A stretch of DNA of 51,096 nt from an uncultured Flavobacteriales bacterium (lineage in GTDB: Bacteria; Bacteroidota; Bacteroidia; Flavobacteriales; Weeksellaceae). Shown piece after piece: positions 24,348 to 31,759 of the stretch (position 1 is its first letter; every line of letters starts with the position of its first letter). The notes under the pieces are model-generated. The model was not told the DNA's origin. It saw nothing but the letters and a program-made list of their open reading frames with translations, and did not search any database. Both the position numbers and the translations under genes were made by a program. The stretch is from assembly GCA_937876095.1 (NCBI GenBank), contig CALFIE010000035.1:1-51096 (forward strand). Reading direction: 5' to 3'.

Positions 24348-25631
24348 TTACGAATACTGAAATTTTCTCACTATTTCTAGCGTTTTGTCAATTTCCTTTT
24401 CTTGTATTGCTGCAGAAATAAACCACGTTTCGTAACCACTTGGTGGTAAGTAAATACCTTGTTTCAGGAGTTGATGAAAAAAATTATTGAACAAGGCGTG
24501 ATTGGCATTTGCTGCTTCATCAAAATTAGCAACCGACGAAATATGGAAGAACACACTCATCATTGAACCTTTTCTGTTGATACGGTGTGCAATTCCTTTT
24601 TCATTCAATATTTTCCCGATTTCGAAATCTAAAATTTCGGTGGTTTTTTCTATATTTTTATAAAAACTTTCATTATTTCTAATAAGTTGCAGCGTGGTAA
24701 GTCCGGCTCTCATTGCCAAAGGATTTCCACTGAGAGTTCCAGCTTGGTACACCGCACCATTTGGAGCAAGATGATTCATAATTTCGTTGCTACCAGCAAA
24801 TGCACCAACTGGTAAACCACCACCAATTACTTTTCCGTAGGTTACCAAATCGGCTTTTACACCATACACTTCTTGTGCTCCACCAAAAGCGAGACGAAAA
24901 CCAGTCATTACTTCATCAAAAATCAACAAAGTACCGTTTTCATCACAAATTTTTCTCAAATTTTGTAAAAAATCATTTTCAGGCAATACACAACCCATAT
25001 TTCCAGCAACTGGTTCTATAATGATGGCTGCAATTTCACCAGAATTATGATTGAATAAATCTTGTACTTGTTCCCAATCATTATATCTTGCCAAAAGTGT
25101 ATCTTTTGCAGTTCCTGCGGTAACTCCAGGTGAATTTGGGTTTCCAAAAGTAGCAGCTCCACTTCCTGCTTTTATAAGAAATGAATCTGAATGTCCGTGA
25201 TAGCAACCTTCAAATTTGATGATTTTGTCTCTTTTGGTATATCCTCTTGCAAGACGAATTGCACTCATACAAGCTTCTGTACCAGAAGAAACCATTCTAA
25301 TCTGATCGATATTTGGAACATTTTCTACAATAAATTTGGCAATTTCGGTTTCTAATTCGGTTGGTGTACCATAGGAAAAACCATTTTCTGCTTGTTTTTT
25401 GATGGCTTCTAAGACTTCAGGATGCGTGTGTCCCAAAATTGCGGGTCCCCAAGAATTGATGTAATCTACATACACATTTTCATCAACATCGGTTAAATAA
25501 GCACCTTTTGCAGATTTCATAAAAATAGGAGTTCCACCTACTGATTTGAAGGCACGAACTGGTGAATTTACACCACCTGGAATATAGTTTTGAGCATCTG
25601 CAAACAAGGCAGAACTTCTTTGGTATAACAT
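24348..25631 (-). CDS. hemL: Glutamate-1-semialdehyde 2,1-aminomutase
   Basis: HemL converts glutamate-1-semialdehyde to 5-aminolevulinate, the entry of tetrapyrrole synthesis by the C5 route. The 427-residue PLP enzyme has normal length. PLP-binding motifs are SSGTEA (115-120), D239 in LLIFDEVMTGFR and the Schiff-base K267 in TYGKVIGGGLPVGAF. ISPGGVNSPVRAF-like YIPGGVNSPVRAF (16-28) is specific for HemL among aminotransferases. The start is the ATG at 25631. Its downstream neighbours are not heme genes. Confidence 0.97.
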   Translation of the reverse strand: MLYQRSSALFADAQNYIPGGVNSPVRAFKSVGGTPIFMKSAKGAYLTDVDENVYVDYINSWGPAILGHTHPEVLEAIKKQAENGFSYGTPTELETEIAKFIVENVPNIDQIRMVSSGTEACMSAIRLARGYTKRDKIIKFEGCYHGHSDSFLIKAGSGAATFGNPNSPGVTAGTAKDTLLARYNDWEQVQDLFNHNSGEIAAIIIEPVAGNMGCVLPENDFLQNLRKICDENGTLLIFDEVMTGFRLAFGGAQEVYGVKADLVTYGKVIGGGLPVGAFAGSNEIMNHLAPNGAVYQAGTLSGNPLAMRAGLTTLQLIRNNESFYKNIEKTTEILDFEIGKILNEKGIAHRINRKGSMMSVFFHISSVANFDEAANANHALFNNFFHQLLKQGIYLPPSGYETWFISAAIQEKEIDKTLEIVRKFQYS

Positions 25632-25664
25632 AATTTTTGATTAATAATTAATGATTACGCCTGA

Positions 25665-26693
25665 TTAATCTCTCGGTTTTTTTTCTTGAAGATAAATCAA
25701 ATCGCCAACTTTGGGTTGTCCACCTTCTTCCATACGGTTTTTGGAATAGAGTTTACTCAGTTTTATGGCAAATTTCTGTGAAATGGTATACATGGTATCA
25801 CCTGCTGCACAAGTGTAAGTTGCAATATTGCCATTAGAATTTTTAGAATCTAGGAAAACAATGTCGCCATTTTTCAAATAGGGTTGTGTTAGATCGTTCC
25901 AACGCATCAATCTACTCTCGCTGATGTTGTATTTTTTAGAAATATAATAAATATCTGTATCTGCAGGAACTACAACATAAGGCAAACCTTCGTTCGGATG
26001 GTTTTTCAATAACATTGCGCTCAAAATTTCCTCTTTGGATTTCAGCCGTTCTTTTATAGGAGTCGCAGCAACCATTGGTGGTTTTACCACGACTACTTCT
26101 GGTTTTTTGGTTCCTGTTTTTGCCATAAATTCGGCATCGTTGCTAAGATCTGGGTACAATTTCAAAATAGTGAGATACACATTTTTGGAATCGCAATTAT
26201 CAAACTGATCCAATTGGTAACGTTGAATTTTACCAATCAAAATTTGGGCATATCTTGGATTGGTTGCGTAACCTGCTTTCTTCAAACCATGAGCCCAAGA
26301 TCTATAATCTTTCATATCGAGTTTGAAAAGATTTACATAGTATTTTCTGGTTGCCAAAAATTTGGAATGATCTTCATAGGATTGTTTTGGGTCGTCATAC
26401 ACTCTGAAACATTCATTGGGAGCGTCATCTGTATGTTTCATGGTTTTGCCTGTCCAATCTTCTTTGCATTTGATACCGAAATGGTTTTTGCCTTCTTGCG
26501 CCAATCTACTTTGTCCGCCTCCTGTTTCTAGCAAGCCTTGTGCAAGTGTAATTGAAGCCGGAATTTTGTATTTCTCCATTTCCTCAACAGCATAAGGTGC
26601 AAATTTTTGAATATATTGATCTTCTGTAGCCCAAGTTTGTGCTTGAAATTTAGACAGTAGAAGCACTGTAATCATCAATATTATTTTTTTCAT
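25665..26693 (-). CDS. Secreted glucosaminidase with two LysM domains
   Basis: This 342-residue peptidoglycan hydrolase has a signal peptide (MKKIILMITVLLLSKFQAQ). A mannosyl-glycoprotein endo-beta-N-acetylglucosaminidase domain of the GH73/FlgJ type covers about 25-170 (IPASITLAQGLLETGGGQSRLAQEGKNHFGIKC, with catalytic Glu in LLETG). Two LysM modules follow: about 240-282 (YVVVPADTDIYYISKKYNI) and 292-338 (ATYTCAAGDTMYTISQKF). LysM binds GlcNAc in the wall, so the enzyme is a wall-remodelling hydrolase. hemL lies 33 bases downstream, on the same strand; no functional link is evident. Confidence 0.92.
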   Translation of the reverse strand: MKKIILMITVLLLSKFQAQTWATEDQYIQKFAPYAVEEMEKYKIPASITLAQGLLETGGGQSRLAQEGKNHFGIKCKEDWTGKTMKHTDDAPNECFRVYDDPKQSYEDHSKFLATRKYYVNLFKLDMKDYRSWAHGLKKAGYATNPRYAQILIGKIQRYQLDQFDNCDSKNVYLTILKLYPDLSNDAEFMAKTGTKKPEVVVVKPPMVAATPIKERLKSKEEILSAMLLKNHPNEGLPYVVVPADTDIYYISKKYNISESRLMRWNDLTQPYLKNGDIVFLDSKNSNGNIATYTCAAGDTMYTISQKFAIKLSKLYSKNRMEEGGQPKVGDLIYLQEKKPRD

Positions 26694-26740
26694 ATAAGGT
26701 CTGTTTTTACAGATTTTATTTTCACATTTTAACTTTCGGT

Positions 26741-27652
26741 TCAGTGTGGAATGTTGATTTGCGTTCGGTTTTGTTTCTTTAAAAATTGATTTGCTCCTTC
26801 TATACCTTGCAAACCACCGGTATGAAACGCCAAAATTCTACTCCCTTCTGGAAAATAATTTTCATTAATTAAATCAAACAAATGCCGCATCATTTTTCCG
26901 GTGTAGATTGGATCCAAAGGAATGCCAATTTGTTGCCAAAAATTTTGAATAAAAGCCACGTTTTCATCGGTAATTTTACCGTATTTTCCGTCGTGAGCTT
27001 CTAGTAAAGTTACATTTTTTCTGCCCGAAAATTCGAAAATTCTATGCAGTAGCGAATCATCTTTTACCACTTTGAAACCCAACACTTTTTGGTTTGGTTC
27101 ACCAAATTTTGAAATTCCTGCGACTGTTCCTCCTGTTCCAACTGCAGTGCAAAGATAATCAAAACTTTTGGTTTGGTTTCCGAGCATATATCGCACTCCT
27201 TCTATTGCATTGGCATTGGTTCCACCTTCCGGAATCAGCAATGCATCAGGAAATTCCAGCTGTAATTTCTGCAACATCTCCTCTTTTTCCCGGTATGTAT
27301 TTCTATCTACAAAACGGAAATCCATCTCATTTTGATGTGCCAATTTTAAGGTCGAATTTTCTAAAAATTGCGAGTGCAATTCCTCACCGCGTATTATTCC
27401 CAAAGTTGGGATTTGGTATTCTTTTCCTAATGCTGCAACTGCAGCAATATGGTTAGAATAAGCACCACCGAAAGTGATGATGCGTTTGTTTTTTGGATTT
27501 TTTCCTAGGTATTTATTAATATTGAAAAACAATTTCCAATATTTGTTTCCCGAAATTTCTGGGTGAATTTGGTCTTCTCTTTTGATATACAATTCCACCT
27601 TTTTGTCCAATGGAATTCGTACTATCGGGATTTCAATATTTGGAACCTTCAT
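26741..27652 (-). CDS. ACC deaminase/D-cysteine desulfhydrase-like PLP enzyme
   Basis: This 303-residue fold-type II PLP enzyme has the PLP lysine K37 in SGNKYWK, FGGAYSNHIAAVAA next to it and a glycine-rich phosphate loop in CTAVGTGGTVAGIS. This is the family of 1-aminocyclopropane-1-carboxylate deaminase and D-cysteine desulfhydrase. In bacteria without plants as hosts it is usually the desulfhydrase or an amino-acid deaminase, but sequence does not settle which. The start is the ATG at 27652; upstream codons up to a TTG at 27673 overlap the stop of the next gene. It is 4 bases from that gene, so they are cotranscribed. Confidence 0.85.
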   Translation of the reverse strand: MKVPNIEIPIVRIPLDKKVELYIKREDQIHPEISGNKYWKLFFNINKYLGKNPKNKRIITFGGAYSNHIAAVAALGKEYQIPTLGIIRGEELHSQFLENSTLKLAHQNEMDFRFVDRNTYREKEEMLQKLQLEFPDALLIPEGGTNANAIEGVRYMLGNQTKSFDYLCTAVGTGGTVAGISKFGEPNQKVLGFKVVKDDSLLHRIFEFSGRKNVTLLEAHDGKYGKITDENVAFIQNFWQQIGIPLDPIYTGKMMRHLFDLINENYFPEGSRILAFHTGGLQGIEGANQFLKKQNRTQINIPH

Positions 27653-27656
27653 TTTT

Positions 27657-28037
27657 TCATTCAAAATTTTCAAACTTTTTGTTTATCTTTTTCTTGTAGA
27701 TTCTTTCATTGGTTAGAAAATTCCAAAAATTACCAAATTTTCTGATTTTCAGATAATCTAAATCTTTTTCTTTTGCGAATGCTTCCCGTTCAAAAGAGAT
27801 ATTTCGGTAGGCAAGATAACCATCTTTCAGTTTAAAAAACCAATAGTAATATTCTATTACGTACCAAAGATAAAAAAACACCACCAACATTTCAACTTGC
27901 TGTCTGATGTGGATTTTCTCGTGATTGATTAAAATTGGGTTGGCCTTATCTTCTTTTTTTTTGATAATTATAAAAGGAAAAAGCGCAATCGCATTTATTT
28001 TTGTATTTTTGAGTAAAGTTTGGCACACAATTATCAT
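27657..28037 (-). CDS. Small membrane protein with HExxH-like motif
   Basis: The 126-residue protein contains NHEKIHIRQQVE (about 38-49), a metalloprotease-style HExxH, and then one hydrophobic segment rich in aromatic residues (MLVVFFYLWYVIEYYYWFF), which is probably a membrane helix. The C-terminus is basic (YKKKINKKFENF). A possible third ligand is the Glu of SFEREA. I do not recall a characterised member; a link to M48/M56-type peptidases is only structural similarity of the motif. Its stop lies 4 bases before the start of the PLP enzyme. A TATCTTTG box lies 4 bases upstream of the start codon. Confidence 0.65.
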   Translation of the reverse strand: MIIVCQTLLKNTKINAIALFPFIIIKKKEDKANPILINHEKIHIRQQVEMLVVFFYLWYVIEYYYWFFKLKDGYLAYRNISFEREAFAKEKDLDYLKIRKFGNFWNFLTNERIYKKKINKKFENFE

Positions 28038-28041
28038 ATAA

Positions 28042-28049
28042 CAAAGATA
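28042..28049 (-). promoter_or_regulatory. -7 box directly upstream of the HExxH gene
   Basis: The minus strand reads TATCTTTG, four bases before the ATG at 28037. If this is the -7 box, transcription starts at or within a few bases of the start codon, giving a leaderless or nearly leaderless mRNA. Confidence 0.5.
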
Positions 28050-28075
28050 GAATTTTCAATTATTTTTTTTAACTA

Positions 28076-28273
28076 ATGAACCAAAATATCATCAAAGAAA
28101 ATGAAGATTACTACTTGACAAAAGAGGGGTACAAAGTTTTTACGAGTAGCTATCACCTAAAACGTGGCTATTGCTGCAAAAGTGGTTGCAAACATTGTCC
28201 GTATGGTTACGACAAGAAAACCGATCGTTTTGTAAAACCAAACCAAATTACAGACAAAAAAATCGAGAAGTAA
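28076..28273 (+). CDS. DUF5522 cysteine-rich small protein
   Basis: This 65-residue protein carries the DUF5522 pattern: YYLTKEGYKVFTSSYHLKRG followed by YCCKSGCKHCPYGY. The four cysteines (C33, C34, C38, C41) are spaced like a small metal or iron-sulfur site, which is an inference. The tail is Lys-rich. Bacteroidota have many copies of this family of unknown function. It starts with ATG at 28076, 38 bases from the divergent HExxH gene. Confidence 0.88.
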   Translation: MNQNIIKENEDYYLTKEGYKVFTSSYHLKRGYCCKSGCKHCPYGYDKKTDRFVKPNQITDKKIEK

Positions 28274-28317
28274 TCACCAAAATTTTTGAAAAATAATTAA
28301 TACTAAATAACAATAAA

Positions 28318-28860
28318 ATGAAGAAAACACTTTTTTTAGTACTATTGGCTTCGGCAAGTTTTGCAGTGCAATCTTGCAGTCCTTTTCAGGTAAAAACTGA
28401 TTATGCTGAAACGGCTAATTTCAATCAATATAAAACCTATGTTTTCCGTACAGATGATTTGAAATTGAACGATATAGATAAAGATCGAGTTCTGAACGAA
28501 ATTGCCAAAAATTTGCAAAGCAAAGGAATGACGCCGTCACAAGCATCGGATCTCATCATCAATGTAAAAGCATCTCACAAAAAAATTGAAGAAATGAGTT
28601 CATCTAGTCCATTCGGAATGTCTGTTTACGGTGGTTCTTTCGGTTGGGGAATTGGCATGAGCAGAACTTGGGGACGATACAATGATGATTATAATTCTGG
28701 AACTTTGACCATAGATATGATTGATGCAAAAACGCAAAAATTGGTTTGGCAAGGAATAGGAAGTGGTATTTCGGTAGATTCGCCACAAAGCAAACAAAAA
28801 GAAATTCCGCAAATTGTTGCAGAAATTATGGCTTATTATCCACCACAAAAAGGGAAATAA
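28318..28860 (+). CDS. DUF4136-family lipoprotein
   Basis: The 180-residue lipoprotein has a lipobox ending at C20 (SASFAVQSC) and a DUF4136 domain: FNQYKTYVFRTDDL, SKGMTPSQASDLIINVKASHKK and GTLTIDMIDAKTQKLVWQGIGSG. The domain is widespread in Gram-negative envelope lipoproteins and has no defined function known to me. The middle (SSSSPFGMSVYGGSFGWGIG) is a Gly/Ser-rich loop. It follows the DUF5522 gene by 44 bases and ends at a bidirectional terminator. Confidence 0.9.
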   Translation: MKKTLFLVLLASASFAVQSCSPFQVKTDYAETANFNQYKTYVFRTDDLKLNDIDKDRVLNEIAKNLQSKGMTPSQASDLIINVKASHKKIEEMSSSSPFGMSVYGGSFGWGIGMSRTWGRYNDDYNSGTLTIDMIDAKTQKLVWQGIGSGISVDSPQSKQKEIPQIVAEIMAYYPPQKGK

Positions 28861-28892
28861 TTTCATCATTTTTTTGACATCATTTTGAAATA

Positions 28893-28921
28893 AAAAAAGA
28901 CCGCAAGTTGCGGTCTTTTTG
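28893..28921. terminator. Bidirectional terminator
   Basis: AAAGACCGC and GCGGTCTTT pair around a 5-base loop, with A and T runs on both sides. It lies between the convergent DUF4136 and CCC-motif genes. Confidence 0.9.
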
Positions 28922-28940
28922 TTATTGAATTCGATTTTTT

Positions 28941-29276
28941 TTAATGTTGTTGCTTTTTAAGTAGATCTTGTATTTGTTTCATTTGGTCCATATAACCATC
29001 AAAACCAATGGTAGAAATTTGATAAATCATAAATGCTAAACTAATTGCTCCAACTACTAATCCAATAATACAAAGAATTCTCCCTGTACTCAGATTGCTA
29101 AAATTGTTGTACAAACTTGGGTTTGCTTGGTACAGAAGATTGTCTTTTTTGTAAAGATTTAATCCAATAAGTCCACAAATAACACCAACAATTCCGTTGC
29201 AGCAGCAACTTCCTGCAATTGCAACAATTCCTAAAATAAGTACAGTTTGTGCGTTTGGTAATTTTTGTTCGTTCAT
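28941..29276 (-). CDS. CCC-motif membrane protein
   Basis: The 111-residue protein has two transmembrane segments (about 11-42, TVLILGIVAIAGSCCCNGIVGVICGLIGL; and 66-90) and the family motif C24-C25-C26. Known homologues are called CCC motif membrane proteins; the function is unknown. The C-terminus is a soluble charged helix (DQMKQIQDLLKKQQ). It follows a DUF2752 gene after 23 bases, a pairing often seen in Flavobacteriia. Confidence 0.85.
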   Translation of the reverse strand: MNEQKLPNAQTVLILGIVAIAGSCCCNGIVGVICGLIGLNLYKKDNLLYQANPSLYNNFSNLSTGRILCIIGLVVGAISLAFMIYQISTIGFDGYMDQMKQIQDLLKKQQH

Positions 29277-29299
29277 AGTTTTTTGTATTTAAATTGTTT

Positions 29300-29590
29300 T
29301 TATAATTGAATTGGATGTTTAATAATAAATGAAACGACCATCGTAACTGCTGTAAGCAGAGCAAAAACAATAATTGCTTTGGAGTAATTTCTTTTTTTAT
29401 CAATAAAATTAAGAAAGACACTTAGAAAAAAAAGCAACATAAAATAAATTGCCGGAAACATATGAAATGCTTCTACAAATTTACCTTGTGAGATTAATGC
29501 TAATGCTCTTTGTGTACCGCAACCCAAACAATCAAATCCTAAGTATTTTTTTGTAGGGCAAGAAAACATATAATCTTCTACTGCCATCAT
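29300..29590 (-). CDS. DUF2752 membrane protein
   Basis: The 96-residue protein has the DUF2752 core: FSCPTKKYLGFDCLGCGTQRALALISQGKF, where the usual Cys-Pro-Gly-Cys-Gly is Cys-Leu-Gly-Cys-Gly, and then two transmembrane helices (about 45-62 and 69-88). The start is the ATG at 29590 (a second ATG follows directly). Function unknown; probably cotranscribed with the CCC-motif gene. Confidence 0.9.
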   Translation of the reverse strand: MMAVEDYMFSCPTKKYLGFDCLGCGTQRALALISQGKFVEAFHMFPAIYFMLLFFLSVFLNFIDKKRNYSKAIIVFALLTAVTMVVSFIIKHPIQL

Positions 29591-29638
29591 TTATTTTCAA
29601 TAGTCAATAATACAAAAAAATAAATTATTTTTTAAAAA

Positions 29639-30688
29639 TTATTTTTTGGCACGAAGATATGGTTCTGGGAAATAGCATTCTTTTCCTACTTCAAATGAGT
29701 ACAATACTGGTAAATATGGATTTCGTAAAAATTCTCTCGCCACAAAAATAAGATCAGCCTCCTCTTTATTCAAGATGGTTTCTGCTTGTTTTCCTGTGGT
29801 AATAAGTCCAACTGCACCAGTTTTTATATCGGCTTCTTTCTTAATTTTTGCAGAAAACGGAACTTGATACCCATCAAAAACCGAAAATTTCACGCCGTGA
29901 ATATTTCCACCACTGGAAACATCTATCAAATCTACATTTTTGGTTTTCAAAATTTTTGCAAGAGCAACACTTTCTGGCAAATCCCAACCATTTTCGGCAT
30001 ATTCCGTTGCAGAAATCCGCACAAAAAGCGGGTGATCATCATCTAAAACCTCATTTACCGCATCTACAATTTCTAGTAAAAACCGAATTCTGTTTTCAAA
30101 ATTTCCGCCATATTCATCGGTTCTTTGGTTACTAAGTGGCGACAGAAATTGATGAATCAGATAACCATGTGCTGCGTGAATTTCAATCACATCAAATCCT
30201 GCATTTACTGCTCTGATTGCAGCATTTTTGAACATCAAAACTACTTCTTGTATTTCGCGTTCTGTAAGTTCAACAGGAGCACGTTCCTCTTCTAAATAAG
30301 GAATTTTAGAAGCAGAAACAATTTCCCAACCTCCGTTTTCTATAGAAATTTGTCTACCATTCCAAGTTGATGCTTTTCTACCTGCATGTGCGAGTTGAAT
30401 CCCAATTTTAGAATCGGTTTGTTGGTGTACAAAATCCACCAATTTTTTCAGCACTTCACCTTGCTCATTGTTCCAAATTCCGAGGCATTTATTGGTAATT
30501 CTACCTTCTGGTACAATTCCGGTTGCTTCTATTATGATTAGTCCTACTCCACCTTGTGCTCTACTTGCATAGTGCACCATATGGAAATCGTTGGCAAAAC
30601 CATTGGTTGCAGAATACATACACATTGGCGACATCACCCATCGATTTTTCAAGGTTAAATTTCTGAATTGAATAGAGGAATATAACAT
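29639..30688 (-). CDS. Old-yellow-enzyme family NADH:flavin oxidoreductase (NamA/YqjM-like)
   Basis: This 349-residue FMN protein belongs to the OYE family, which reduces activated C=C bonds with NAD(P)H in the cytosol. Typical motifs are LKNRWVMSPMCMYSA (thiol group C of YqjM type), QLAHAGRKAS, GFDVIEIHAAHGYLIHQFLSP with the substrate-binding His-x-x-His, and GLITTGKQAETILNKEEADLIFVAREFLRNPYLP near the C-terminus. PMCMY with Cys marks the YqjM/NamA class rather than the classical OYEs. The ATG at 30688 gives the proper N-terminus MLYSSIQF; a GTG two codons upstream is not needed. Confidence 0.93.
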   Translation of the reverse strand: MLYSSIQFRNLTLKNRWVMSPMCMYSATNGFANDFHMVHYASRAQGGVGLIIIEATGIVPEGRITNKCLGIWNNEQGEVLKKLVDFVHQQTDSKIGIQLAHAGRKASTWNGRQISIENGGWEIVSASKIPYLEEERAPVELTEREIQEVVLMFKNAAIRAVNAGFDVIEIHAAHGYLIHQFLSPLSNQRTDEYGGNFENRIRFLLEIVDAVNEVLDDDHPLFVRISATEYAENGWDLPESVALAKILKTKNVDLIDVSSGGNIHGVKFSVFDGYQVPFSAKIKKEADIKTGAVGLITTGKQAETILNKEEADLIFVAREFLRNPYLPVLYSFEVGKECYFPEPYLRAKK

Positions 30689-30826
30689 GATCACATAGTT
30701 TTTTTTAAGGAAAGAAAATAAAATGAAGTGTAAAATTAACCCATTTTTTGATATTAAAATTGAAAAAACGTCTAAAAAACCTCACTATCAATTAAAATAC
30801 CTATCTTTACTCTCCAATTTTTTTAG

Positions 30827-31306
30827 ATGGAAAAAGAATTCAATATCAAGTTTGAAGTCATCGCCAACCAAAATGACTTAAATGAAATAGAAAAAAAACT
30901 TTACAATGCTGCTTTCGAGGCAAGAAATAAAGCCTATGCAAATTATTCCAATTTCTATGTTGGTTGTGCAATTTTGCTTGAAAATGGTGAAATAATAACT
31001 GGTAGCAACCAAGAAAATGCGGCCTATCCTTCTGGTTTATGTGCTGAAAGAACCACTATTTTTTGGACTTCTGCCAATTATCCCAATGTAAAAATCAAGA
31101 AACTTTTTGTGATTGGTGCTCCAAAAGACGCTTTAACTTCCGTTCCGATTCCGCCTTGTGGAAGTTGCAGGCAATCTATTTTGGAATATGAGGTGAAGCA
31201 AGACGAAAATATTGAAATCTATTTCGCATCTTTAGATGGCGAAATTTTCAAAACAAAATCTATCAGAGATTTGCTTCCGTTTTCTTTTGACGCAAGTTTT
31301 TTGTAA
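30827..31306 (+). CDS. cdd: Cytidine deaminase
   Basis: The 159-residue enzyme deaminates cytidine and deoxycytidine to uridine forms in pyrimidine salvage. The zinc site is complete: C72-A-E74 (SGLCAERTTIF) and C111-xx-C114 (PPCGSCRQ). E74 is the proton shuttle. The N-terminal helix is longer than in the 130-residue Bacillus enzyme, as is usual in Bacteroidota. A weak TATCTTTA box lies 17 bases upstream of the start. Confidence 0.95.
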   Translation: MEKEFNIKFEVIANQNDLNEIEKKLYNAAFEARNKAYANYSNFYVGCAILLENGEIITGSNQENAAYPSGLCAERTTIFWTSANYPNVKIKKLFVIGAPKDALTSVPIPPCGSCRQSILEYEVKQDENIEIYFASLDGEIFKTKSIRDLLPFSFDASFL

Positions 31307-31310
31307 AAAA

Positions 31311-31358
31311 ACACTTTGATAAAGTTCAATTTTCGTAGAAAATTATCTTTGTCAAAGT
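31311..31358. repeat. CTTTGACA palindromic repeat, copy C
   Basis: Arms CTTTGATAAAG and CTTTGTCAAAG (one mismatch) enclose TTCAATTTTCGTAGAAAATTAT. It is the reverse complement of copy B, and the similarity extends on the downstream side to about 31395. It starts four bases after the cdd stop. Confidence 0.75.
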
Positions 31359-31400
31359 TAAAAAGGTTATTTATTTTAATTTATTAGAAACTGTCTACAA

Positions 31401-31447
31401 TAACTTTGACAAAGATTACTTTGCTTCGCAAAAACTTTGTCAAAGTA
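31401..31447. repeat. CTTTGACA palindromic repeat, copy D
   Basis: ACTTTGACAAAG, an inner hairpin TTTGCTTCGCAAA and ACTTTGTCAAAG repeat the pattern of copy A. Its right arm contains the TTTG (31436-31439) that serves as -33 box of the next promoter. Confidence 0.8.
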
Positions 31448-31466
31448 TAAATAAACCCTACCTTTG
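31436..31466 (+). promoter_or_regulatory. Promoter of the riboswitch/BtuB transcript
   Basis: TTTG (31436-31439) and TACCTTTG (31459-31466) are separated by exactly 19 bases, an ideal match to the Bacteroidota -33/-7 consensus. It lies just before the cobalamin riboswitch. The -33 box is part of the dispersed repeat copy D. Confidence 0.75.
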
Positions 31467-31682
31467 CAACACTTTTAGAAAAGGGAATTGTGTGCAAATC
31501 ACGAACTGTCCCCGCAACTGTAAATCACACTAAATACATAGTACGAAGTTAGAAGTACGAAGTTTTTTAATAAGAATTTCTGCAAAAAAAACCACTGAGA
31601 AATCGGGAAGGTGCAGAAATGTGAAAGTCAGGAGACCTTGCTGAAAGTATTACCAATAAACGATTTCGGAGGAAGAGTCGTG
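31467..31682 (+). ncRNA. Cobalamin riboswitch
   Basis: The B12-box region contains the conserved core: AAGGGAAT, ACTGTCCCCGCAACTGTAA (31505-31523), CCACTG (31591-31596) with GGGAAGG, and GTCAGGAGACCTTGC (31627-31641). A nine-base stem (31576-31584 with 31611-31619) encloses CCACTG. The 3' hairpin (31660-31681) has GGAGGAA in its loop, the likely kissing partner. Cobalamin binding normally lowers expression of the transporter downstream. A tandem 11-mer AGTACGAAGTT (31540-31550, 31554-31564) fills the variable region between core elements. Boundaries are approximate. Confidence 0.93.
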
Positions 31683-31759
31683 ATTTCCTGAAATTCATTT
31701 TTCAGTATTTTACCTTTTATTTTTCCGATAAGTTTTCTTTAACCAAAATTTATTTTTTA

